From: a virus
Strand: one strand, 5' to 3'
Virus record (IMG/VR): IMGVR_UViG_3300042309_001730
Location: 1 to 26,878 of that record
Length of the DNA stretch: 26,878 bases
The translations under genes and the position numbers were made by a program. Positions 17,902 to 24,647 of this stretch are shown here, piece by piece. Each line of letters opens with the position of its first letter. The stretch's first letter is position 1. The notes under the pieces are model-generated. The model was not told the origin of the DNA. It was given only the letters and a program-made list of their open reading frames with translations, and did no database searches.

Positions 17902-20283
17902 TTAAAAAAATTTATTTTTTATTAATAATTCTTTTTTTAAATAAGTTTTTAACCCCTTTTTTTCTTTTTCAGATAAAAAATTTTTTTTCATTAAAAATGA
18001 TTCATTTTTTACCTCTTCTTTATTTTCTTCTTCTGTATCATCTAATCCTGTTATAATAAATGGTAATAAAGCTGGATAACCTTTGGAAATTAATTCATAT
18101 GCTTGTTTATATAATCCCTTTTCTAATTGTTTTGCTTGATCAGGGTATATCGTTTTCCATTCATTTTCTAATTTACTTAACACCTCAAAAAAATCTTTAG
18201 GGATATTATTAACCCAACCGTCTACACTTTTTAATTCTTTTTCTAATTTTATCTCATTAGCTACATTCTTTTTTAAAAATAAATCTATAAATTTTTTAAA
18301 AAATTCTTTTAATTTATTAGTATTAACATCATTTATATTTTTAGTATTAGGATATTTTGCATCTAACTCCAAATTAAAGTCATAATTATGTTTTTTTATA
18401 TTTATATCTGCCAATTTTTGAGATTTATTTGTACCCCTAAGATAATCAACTAAAAAAGTTGCAAACCCTTTATTTTTTTCTAAAGTACCTAATTCCATCA
18501 AATTTTTAATATTTGCCGAAAATTCTGCTTCAATTTCTTTAACGTGACTAAAATAAGATAATTCTTGAGCCGCATATTTGACAATATTATCAATTTCCTC
18601 AATACCAATATTATTGTCAATAAATTTTAAAAGTTTTTCGTCACTTAAACCATCAGTTTTTGTTTTTATTTTTGCATATTCATCACTAACATTTTTCCAA
18701 TAATCTATTTTATATCTTAATACCCTACTTTTAACATCGTCACCATACATATTAATTATATTACTATTACTAACAGTTTGTTTTTTTGGTTGAATTATAA
18801 ATTTTTCTGGTACTTCATTATTTTGTAATGCCCATTCATCAAAATCATCTCTCCAAGAATAATCTTTACTAGTGTCTATATTTTTTTCCGCACCAAATTT
18901 TCGTATTAACGTCTCAACATTATTTTCATCCGAATGCCACCAATCCCAAAAATTAACTGATGGTTTTTCACCTGGTATTACTTGATTTTTATAATAATAT
19001 TTAGATCTTTTACCTGTTAAATAACCCCAAGCTTCTTTTCCGCTTTGGAATCCCCCACTTTTATATGATGCATAACTTTGATTACTTACTTTTTGAACAA
19101 CGTGTGTTAATTCATGATAAATAACATGAAAAATACTGTCTTTTAATTCTTCTAAATTTTTTGGTTTTCTGTAATTACTTATTGCTTCAGGATTAATTAT
19201 TACCCACTGACCCCAATTACCTTGTACATCATCAGCATACATCCTAACACCCAAAGGTACATCATATCTATAAACATATTTTTTTCTTAAATCAGGATCC
19301 TTTAAAATTTTTTCAGATTTAATCCAATCTAAAATATATGGTCTATTACCACTTACATTTGGTGGATACATATGATTGGCGATAGGGAAAGTTTTTTCGT
19401 ATTCATCTCTAAATAGATTCTCTAATCCATCATCATTAATTTTTGTATTATTAAACTGTTCAGGACCTTGTTTATTTAGTGTAAATTTTACATTTTCACC
19501 ATTAATATTTAATGTAACGTAAACAGGTTCACCAGTATTGGAATCAAAACCCCAATCCTTATCTAAACCATATTTTTTTAATGAAGCATCTATAATATCA
19601 TATTCATCTTTAGGGATATCAGATAATTTTACTCCAGCAACTTGTTCTACTGATTTTTTTTCTGGAGTTAACTTATCCAACTCTATAAAAAATTCTTCAG
19701 ATGTTATTTTTTTATTTTTTAAATTATCAAATATTTCTTTATATTTTTCTTCCCCATGTATTTCTTTAAATTTTTTAACTTTTTCATCTAATAACTTTTT
19801 ATATTGTATTATAGTATTATCTATTTCTAAATTAAAAACTTCATCTTGTGCCTTTAAAACTGATATTATAGATATTTGATTATCAGTTAATTTTTTTAAT
19901 ACATCATTAGGTAAATCGGTAATTTCATTAGTTACGTATTTAGTTAAAGTATCAACATTTAAATCGGAATTACTAAAAATATATTTTGTATAATCACTAA
20001 TTGTATCTTTCCATATTTTTTTACTATTATTGATTTCGTCAAGTTTAAACAATTTTTTTAAATTTAAATTATCATTTATAATTTTAAATTTGGTACTAAG
20101 TTCATCTAAGTTTTTTGTAAAATTAAATGATGGTAAAACGTCAGTATTTTTTATTAATGAGGTATTAACATTTTTAGCTGCAGCAATTACATCATCTAAC
20201 CATTTTTGTTCAGATAAAATTGTTTTTTTGTTTAAAAAATATTTTAATTTGTTTTTTTCCGTTTGTGAAAGTGACAATTTCAT
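17902..20283 (-). CDS. Leader-bearing protein with HExxH zinc-peptidase domain
   Basis: 793 residues. The leader MKLSLSQTEKNKLKYFLNKK, then TILSE, ends in LSE at 23-25. Residues about 24-165 are homologous to the 787-residue protein encoded at 10217-12580. The middle carries a zincin motif: FHVIYHELTHVVQKVSNQ places HELTH at 390-394. A likely third ligand lies in EIEAEFSA at 583-590, the E-x-E-A form seen in gluzincin-type and ImmA/IrrE-like enzymes. A Trp-rich segment (FWDWWH, 445-450) lies between. The last 29 residues (765-793) repeat the leader pattern. The enzyme should cleave peptide bonds using zinc; the substrate is unknown. The gene starts just past a terminator and ends 60 bases before the tube gene. 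A TATAAATA motif overlaps the start codon region, so the true start could be later, though the leader comparison supports this one. Confidence 0.65.
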   Translation of the reverse strand: MKLSLSQTEKNKLKYFLNKKTILSEQKWLDDVIAAAKNVNTSLIKNTDVLPSFNFTKNLDELSTKFKIINDNLNLKKLFKLDEINNSKKIWKDTISDYTKYIFSNSDLNVDTLTKYVTNEITDLPNDVLKKLTDNQISIISVLKAQDEVFNLEIDNTIIQYKKLLDEKVKKFKEIHGEEKYKEIFDNLKNKKITSEEFFIELDKLTPEKKSVEQVAGVKLSDIPKDEYDIIDASLKKYGLDKDWGFDSNTGEPVYVTLNINGENVKFTLNKQGPEQFNNTKINDDGLENLFRDEYEKTFPIANHMYPPNVSGNRPYILDWIKSEKILKDPDLRKKYVYRYDVPLGVRMYADDVQGNWGQWVIINPEAISNYRKPKNLEELKDSIFHVIYHELTHVVQKVSNQSYASYKSGGFQSGKEAWGYLTGKRSKYYYKNQVIPGEKPSVNFWDWWHSDENNVETLIRKFGAEKNIDTSKDYSWRDDFDEWALQNNEVPEKFIIQPKKQTVSNSNIINMYGDDVKSRVLRYKIDYWKNVSDEYAKIKTKTDGLSDEKLLKFIDNNIGIEEIDNIVKYAAQELSYFSHVKEIEAEFSANIKNLMELGTLEKNKGFATFLVDYLRGTNKSQKLADINIKKHNYDFNLELDAKYPNTKNINDVNTNKLKEFFKKFIDLFLKKNVANEIKLEKELKSVDGWVNNIPKDFFEVLSKLENEWKTIYPDQAKQLEKGLYKQAYELISKGYPALLPFIITGLDDTEEENKEEVKNESFLMKKNFLSEKEKKGLKTYLKKELLIKNKFF
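17905..17991 (-). repeat. C-terminal copy of the leader in the metallopeptidase gene
   Basis: Residues 765-793 (MKKNFLSEKEKKGLKTYLKK and the rest) repeat the pattern of the protein's own N-terminal leader: LS, two residues, EK, two residues, LK, two residues, L, one residue, K. The copy starts with an in-frame ATG (17989-17991). It could be a duplicated targeting signal or a relic of a fused short gene. Confidence 0.5.
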
Positions 20284-20311
20284 ATAAATAAATATTTAAC
20301 ATAAAATAAAA

Positions 20312-20332
20312 AATCCCGCCAATGACGGGATT
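20312..20332 (-). terminator. Rho-independent terminator after the sheath unit
   Basis: A 7-base-pair stem (AATCCCG with CGGGATT) and 7-base loop. The minus strand continues into a T-rich run, and the plus strand also has T residues, so it may work in both directions. It lies 24 bases past the 125-residue gene, closing the sheath - 94 - 125 unit before the metallopeptidase gene. Confidence 0.82.
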
Positions 20333-20355
20333 ATTTTTTGTCTAAAAAAAAGATA

Positions 20356-20733
20356 TTATCTTCTTCTAAATTTTTTATAACTTTCAGGTATTCTATTTCT
20401 TAACCTTCTTTGTCTCTCCCTCTCAAATTCCAAATCTTCATCATCGATATAATTTTTCTTATGTTTTTCCATATTTTGATCGTACCATTTACGATGAACA
20501 TCTTTCAATCCACTATAATCGTCATCATCTTCTAAATCTTCAATAAATTCTTCAGAATATTCACTACTTCCTTCATTACCTAAATTCATAAAATCATCAT
20601 CAGACATTTTATTAAAATTTAAATTACCATATGTTGGGTGAACATCGTCCATTCCGCCCATATCTTCTTTAATAACTCGTTTTACGATTCTTCTTAAATC
20701 CGATTCTGTTAATCTAACTATTTTCTTTTTCAT
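20356..20733 (-). CDS. Small leader-bearing acidic/basic protein, 125 residues
   Basis: The first 23 residues (MKKKIVRLTESDLRRIVKRV then IKE) form a basic amphipathic helix ending in IKE at 21-23, an (L/I)xE site. The remainder has an acidic middle (EEFIEDLEDDDDYSGLKD) and a strongly basic C-terminus (RERQRRLRNRIPESYKKFRR). Such acidic/basic layout could suit nucleic-acid binding or packing inside a head, but no family is recognised. It is separated by 5 bases from the 94-residue gene and by 22 bases from the terminator, so it is the last gene of the sheath unit. The leader motif LTESDLxRIVKxxIKE is nearly the same as that of the 94-residue gene beside it, indicating related targeting. Confidence 0.65.
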   Translation of the reverse strand: MKKKIVRLTESDLRRIVKRVIKEDMGGMDDVHPTYGNLNFNKMSDDDFMNLGNEGSSEYSEEFIEDLEDDDDYSGLKDVHRKWYDQNMEKHKKNYIDDEDLEFERERQRRLRNRIPESYKKFRRR

Positions 20734-20738
20734 AATAT

Positions 20739-21023
20739 TTAACTTTTAATTGGTGAATTTGATTTATCTTTAAGACAATTTAATGCTGCAATTGCTTTAG
20801 TTCCTACACCAAATGGATCATTAATAACCATTTTCCCAACTTCTTTAAGACACTCTTCAGCGTCACCACTTAAACAAGATGCTGGTGGTTTAATACCTGC
20901 TTCACTACAACATACAACTAAATCATTTTTAGGATCTTCATTTTCCTTTAATAATTTTTTTACTATTCTTTTCATATCAGTCTCAGACAAAGTAATAGTT
21001 TTCCCGTTTTTTCTAATTTTCAT
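20739..21023 (-). CDS. Small leader-bearing Cys-rich protein, 94 residues
   Basis: The leader (ITLSETDMKRIVKKLLKEN) ends in LKE at 25-27. It is the same type as that of the 125-residue protein next to it. The mature part would be only about 67 residues, with Cys at several places (VVCCSEAGIKPPASCLSGDA, then EECLKE and LNCLKD), suggesting a small disulfide-linked or metal-binding fold. No family is recognised. It follows the sheath stop by 27 A/T-rich bases and is 5 bases before the 125-residue gene, so it is likely co-transcribed with sheath at high level. A short protein with a removable leader fits a T4-type internal head protein, but this is inference. Confidence 0.6.
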   Translation of the reverse strand: MKIRKNGKTITLSETDMKRIVKKLLKENEDPKNDLVVCCSEAGIKPPASCLSGDAEECLKEVGKMVINDPFGVGTKAIAALNCLKDKSNSPIKS

Positions 21024-21050
21024 CTTTTTTTTATTTTAAAATTTATATTA

Positions 21051-23906
21051 TTAAATATCATCAAAACTAGCACCTGTATTAGTTATATTAAACTCTATTG
21101 AGATAAATTCTAATGATCTTGTAGGTTTAATGAATATTCTACCATTTAATTCATTTCTATCGATAGATTCTGGAGTATCATCTAATGTTACTCTAAAGTC
21201 TGTTAAACCTCTTTCTTTTCTAATATTATCTAAGATTGGGTTAACTAAGCTTAAGAATTGATTTCTTACAACATCATCATTTTGTTCGAATAACAATCTG
21301 ATAGAAACAGCCGAAATAAGTTTTCTAGCCTGTAGTAACAATCTTCTAACGTTAATTCTATTAAGTGCAGTTTCTTTAACTTGTAATGTTTTATTACCAA
21401 AAATAACTACACCTACATCTGAGAATGTTGCCATAGGGTTAATTCTACCTTCATAAAGATCATCTCTATCATCTAATTTAAGTTTAACTCTAGCTTTTAC
21501 TGCTGTTGTTGTACCTCTATTTAAACCTGCTGCTGCGAACCAAGGGAAAGCAACATTATCGGTTAATGCGATATTTCTAACAACCTCAACTGTAGGTGGT
21601 AACCATACATATCTGTTGTTTTCTGTATCTTGCATTTGTAACCAAGGCCAATATGTGGCGGAATAGTTAGAATCGATACCTGAATCCTCAACAATATCTA
21701 CTGCCTCACCTGGAGTTAATACTAAACCATCGGCATCAACATCTGGTGTTGTTATAATATAAAGTGAATCTGCTCTATCTGTTTCTATTACATCAACTGC
21801 GTTTTCAATTAAACTAATATTATCTCTTAAATCTATACCTGGCGTTGCGAATACATTTATATTAACCGCTTCAGGATTATTAAATGTGTAAATACCATTT
21901 AAATATGCGTAATAATCGGAAGTAATCCCATCATCACCTTCAGATGTTACAAATGTATTGAATAACCCATTTGTTAAACCTATAGTTCCTTTAGTACCAT
22001 TTTTAGTATAACTATCACCATTAGTCCTCTTAGTTCTATATTCGTCCCATCCGTCCCATCCACCATAAGGTGCGAATGTAAATTTACGAGCCGCTATTTT
22101 TTCATAAGGTCCGTTTATTAAACCTGCGTCAGTAGTAAATGCTGAAATACCAACTTGTAGTGTAGGAACATAACTTTCACTACCTAATTCTACCATAGCA
22201 CCTTGTGCATTTTTATCTAAATGGAATCCTGCGGTTCTTCCTGTATAAACACCATCATTAACTGCGTTTAATCCCATATAATTAAAGAAGTCTTGATCAA
22301 CACCTATATCAGTATTTAAACCTAAGTAAGTTTTTCTTAATTTAGATGTGTTAAAATCACTATATTTAGTTTTATACTCAATTTTTGGTGGTAAAGCAGT
22401 TCTATTTGAACCGATATAAGTTCTATTAAGAACACCTTCAAAACCAGCTGGGAAGTGATTACCTAAATCAGGATCCGTTTCATCCCATAGTTCAACCATA
22501 ACATATTTACTTCTAAGTGGGAATTCACCATTTGTAGTACCTATTTTTCTAGCGATAAACCCAACAGAGTTACTATCCATAGAAAGAGATGAAAATTTCT
22601 CAACTACACTAGGATTAGCATCAGTATCATTAAATTTTCTAATGATTAAATCAAAGGTTTTATTATCTGGTTGTATATTTAATATTGAAAATTTAACGTC
22701 TTGATTAGCTGCATTACCATCAGATATAGTAACTAATCTAAATAATCTTTGTAGTGTGTTACCAACACCAGTACCTTTTACTTCTGAAAGAACCCAAGGA
22801 GATACTGCAGTTTTCCAACCTTCCAAGTAGTTGTTTAAGTTATTGGTAATTGTAGAACCAATATTTACAAAAGAAGTATCTAAACCTCTAACTTTTTTAG
22901 CTGAAATTAAATCTTCTAACACATTACTATAAATTTCCTCAACCCATAGTTCAGTTTCTTTATCTTGTGTAGATTGTCCAAATACTCTAGGTAAGAAATT
23001 CTTTTTAGTTCTATCTAAAGAAACTTCATAATTGAAATTAATCCCATTATAAGTAACACCTGAAATATTAAATGATGATAAAGCATTTAACGGTATATTA
23101 GATGTGTTAGTCATTAAAGTGTCTGTAACTCCAGTAACATCATAAGTTAAGTTTTCTAAACCGTCATAAGAACCTCTAGATCTTAATGTTGCAATAACAC
23201 TTCCATCAACATCTGTGTAACAAGTTGCACTATAACTTACAACCGTACCACTTGTAGTACCTGTTACAAATCCTGCAGTTGCCCCAGTTCCTACTGATGT
23301 AACTGTCATATCGAATGTAGCCCCACTAAAATTACATCCAGTTTTTACATATAAAGGTGATGTAACTGATATAGTTGCACCAGTATTTAATAAACCGATA
23401 TTAGTGAATAAACCATTAATTTGTCCATCATTATAAAGTTCAGTTAAGTTAGGACTACTAAATGTAATAGATGAAGGTGTTCCATTAACACTACTAGCAG
23501 AATAAGTAACTAATACTGGATAAGATGTTGTATTTGTAATACCTGTTGTAGAAGGATCTTCAGAAGAGTCCAAAGTAATACACCAAGCATTTCCTGCTTT
23601 ATAACCTGATAAACCTAAAACTCTACTAACATATAATTGATTAGTTTGGGTTAAGTAAGATTTAGCAATATAATTAAGTTCATATTTATTGAAACCATTG
23701 GCTTGAAATTTTTCAGGATTTAATCCACCAAAGTAACTAATAAACTCATCGTAATTAGAAATGAAAACTGGTTCAAACGCTGGTCCTTTAGGTGTTTCTC
23801 CTAATAACCCTAACGTAGTAACCCCAACTTGTCTAGTTACGAATGTTAAGTCTTTTTCTGAAGTAAACACTCCAGGACTCACAAAAATTCTGTCTGTTGA
23901 TGCCAT
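21051..23906 (-). CDS. Tail sheath protein, gp18-like, with inserted domain
   Basis: 951 residues, considerably longer than T4 gp18 (659). The N-terminus, FVSPGVFTSEKDLTFVTRQV then GVTTLGLLGETPKGPAFEPV, is the usual sheath start, in which the first strand links to neighbouring subunits. The C-terminal third is the conserved sheath core: LNRINVRRLLLQARKLISAV, then SIRLLFEQNDDVVRNQFLSL, and a last strand RSLEFISIEFNITNTGASFD. About residues 110-235 are a Ser/Thr/Gly-rich beta insertion before the conserved ATLRSRGSYDG segment. This probably forms an outer domain on the tail surface. The sheath contracts to drive the tube through the host envelope. It begins in the divergent region shared with the plus-strand ribbon-helix-helix gene; a TATTTATA element lies at 23948-23955, and no Shine-Dalgarno sequence is seen. 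Confidence 0.95.
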   Translation of the reverse strand: MASTDRIFVSPGVFTSEKDLTFVTRQVGVTTLGLLGETPKGPAFEPVFISNYDEFISYFGGLNPEKFQANGFNKYELNYIAKSYLTQTNQLYVSRVLGLSGYKAGNAWCITLDSSEDPSTTGITNTTSYPVLVTYSASSVNGTPSSITFSSPNLTELYNDGQINGLFTNIGLLNTGATISVTSPLYVKTGCNFSGATFDMTVTSVGTGATAGFVTGTTSGTVVSYSATCYTDVDGSVIATLRSRGSYDGLENLTYDVTGVTDTLMTNTSNIPLNALSSFNISGVTYNGINFNYEVSLDRTKKNFLPRVFGQSTQDKETELWVEEIYSNVLEDLISAKKVRGLDTSFVNIGSTITNNLNNYLEGWKTAVSPWVLSEVKGTGVGNTLQRLFRLVTISDGNAANQDVKFSILNIQPDNKTFDLIIRKFNDTDANPSVVEKFSSLSMDSNSVGFIARKIGTTNGEFPLRSKYVMVELWDETDPDLGNHFPAGFEGVLNRTYIGSNRTALPPKIEYKTKYSDFNTSKLRKTYLGLNTDIGVDQDFFNYMGLNAVNDGVYTGRTAGFHLDKNAQGAMVELGSESYVPTLQVGISAFTTDAGLINGPYEKIAARKFTFAPYGGWDGWDEYRTKRTNGDSYTKNGTKGTIGLTNGLFNTFVTSEGDDGITSDYYAYLNGIYTFNNPEAVNINVFATPGIDLRDNISLIENAVDVIETDRADSLYIITTPDVDADGLVLTPGEAVDIVEDSGIDSNYSATYWPWLQMQDTENNRYVWLPPTVEVVRNIALTDNVAFPWFAAAGLNRGTTTAVKARVKLKLDDRDDLYEGRINPMATFSDVGVVIFGNKTLQVKETALNRINVRRLLLQARKLISAVSIRLLFEQNDDVVRNQFLSLVNPILDNIRKERGLTDFRVTLDDTPESIDRNELNGRIFIKPTRSLEFISIEFNITNTGASFDDI

Positions 23907-23947
23907 TTAATTTATTTTTTAAGTTATTATTTATTATTTTCTTTTAA

Positions 23948-23955
23948 TATAAATA
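23948..23955 (-). promoter_or_regulatory. TATTTATA element before the sheath gene
   Basis: Plus-strand TATAAATA, 41 bases before the sheath ATG, inside the divergent control region. It is one of six such elements found in gaps before genes. Sheath transcription may start near here; no start point can be assigned from sequence. Confidence 0.3.
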
Positions 23956-23966
23956 TACAGGTTTTT

Positions 23967-23995
23967 TTGAAAAAATATTTTTTGTGTTATATAAC
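23967..23995 (+). promoter_or_regulatory. Sigma70-like promoter of the ribbon-helix-helix gene
   Basis: Plus-strand TTGAAA (23967-23972), 17-base spacer, TATAAC (23990-23995); each hexamer is one base from consensus. Predicted start is near 24002, giving a leader of about 50 bases. The -10 hexamer lies inside a perfect palindrome, so the promoter looks repressible. Confidence 0.5.
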
Positions 23996-24000
23996 ACAAA
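23981..24000. promoter_or_regulatory. Perfect 20-base palindrome, likely operator
   Basis: TTTGTGTTATATAACACAAA equals its own reverse complement over all 20 bases and covers the -10 hexamer of the plus-strand promoter. With no loop it is unlikely to act as an RNA hairpin terminator. An operator for a dimeric repressor, probably the protein encoded next to it, is the simplest reading. Confidence 0.55.
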
Positions 24001-24003
24001 TTT

Positions 24004-24034
24004 AGTATGACTTTTATCATACTTTCATCATACT
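24004..24034. promoter_or_regulatory. TCATACT half-site array, likely operator
   Basis: AGTATGA at 24004-24010 is the inverse of TCATACT at 24017-24023, and a further TCATACT follows at 24028-24034. The two direct copies are 11 bases apart, one turn of the helix, which is the spacing at which ribbon-helix-helix dimers commonly bind side by side. The array lies in the predicted leader of the plus-strand gene. Confidence 0.5.
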
Positions 24035-24050
24035 TATTAGATAAAATGTT

Positions 24051-24209
24051 ATGAAAAGGGAAAAAAATTTAAAAATAACCCCACAAACTCACAAAATTTT
24101 AAAAGATTATTGTGAAAAGAATGGACTTAAAATGTTTGCATTTGTTGAAAAATTAATCAAAGAAAAGTGTAAACCAAAAACAGATATTTATGGTGATGAG
24201 ATAAATTAA
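24051..24209 (+). CDS. Ribbon-helix-helix (Arc/CopG-type) DNA-binding protein
   Basis: 52 residues: MKREKNLKITPQTHKILKDY, then CEKNGLKMFAFVEKLIKEKC and a polar tail. The layout of a short strand (NLKIT), a helix (QTHKILKDYCEKN), a Gly turn and a second helix (KMFAFVEKLIKEKC) is the ribbon-helix-helix fold used by phage repressors such as Arc and by CopG and MetJ. Such proteins bind as dimers with the strand in the major groove. It is the only gene on the plus strand, opposite to sheath, and its stop codon overlaps the stop of the convergent 145-residue gene by four bases (TTAA). A palindrome and a half-site array in front of it suggest self-control and possible control of the sheath gene. The start is the first ATG after the operator region that opens this frame; no Shine-Dalgarno sequence is seen. 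Confidence 0.8.
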   Translation: MKREKNLKITPQTHKILKDYCEKNGLKMFAFVEKLIKEKCKPKTDIYGDEIN

Positions 24210-24643
24210 ATTTTTATATTGTTTGCTTCTATAAAAATTTGATCAATATCATATTCATTCATACCCAAAGTTTGAGCCATTGATAAAACTAATGGCGAAT
24301 ACCTATTTATATAATTAGAATTATCCCAAGCCTCTTCAGCTTTTATTTTTTCATTACCTGTCATTTGAATTATCATATATGAAACTAAATCTTTTAAATT
24401 ATTAAAATTCGGATTTGGTGATGGCATAAACGATAATTGTGTTCTAAATTGCCAATTAGTTACCTTTAAAGGAGAACCGTTAAAAGTTAAATAATTTGGG
24501 TTTATTTCATTATAATCACCGTCAAATTTAGAAATAAATATCTCATCACCATCAATATTATAATAAATAACTTTTTGTCTAATCTCGTCAATACCATCTA
24601 TAGTAACGGTGTAATCCTCTATTTTATATTTTCCTAAAGTCAT
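24206..24643 (-). CDS. Unknown protein downstream of the tail fibre, 145 residues
   Basis: No family recognised. The N-terminal half is beta-strand rich (GKYKIEDYTVTIDGIDEIRQ, then VIYYNIDGDEIFISKFDGDY) and the C-terminal half helical (NLKDLVSYMIIQMTGNEKIK, and LVLSMAQTLGMNEYDIDQIF). It has no leader, signal peptide or membrane segment. It starts 4 bases after the tail-fibre stop, so the two are almost certainly co-translated. Small genes placed directly after fibre genes are often fibre assembly chaperones or capping parts; that role is inferred from position only. It converges with the plus-strand ribbon-helix-helix gene with a shared TTAA at the stops, and no terminator is visible between them. 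Confidence 0.6.
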   Translation of the reverse strand: MTLGKYKIEDYTVTIDGIDEIRQKVIYYNIDGDEIFISKFDGDYNEINPNYLTFNGSPLKVTNWQFRTQLSFMPSPNPNFNNLKDLVSYMIIQMTGNEKIKAEEAWDNSNYINRYSPLVLSMAQTLGMNEYDIDQIFIEANNIKI

Positions 24644-24647
24644 ATTT

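Noticed and set aside
20283-20290. TATAAATA at the metallopeptidase start as its promoter
   Set aside because: It touches the start codon. A promoter there would need transcription to start inside the gene, and the leader comparison supports the annotated start.
23981-24000. Palindrome as a transcription terminator for convergent or divergent transcripts
   Set aside because: It is a perfect 20-base palindrome with no loop and lies at a promoter before gene starts, not after gene ends, so an operator is more likely.
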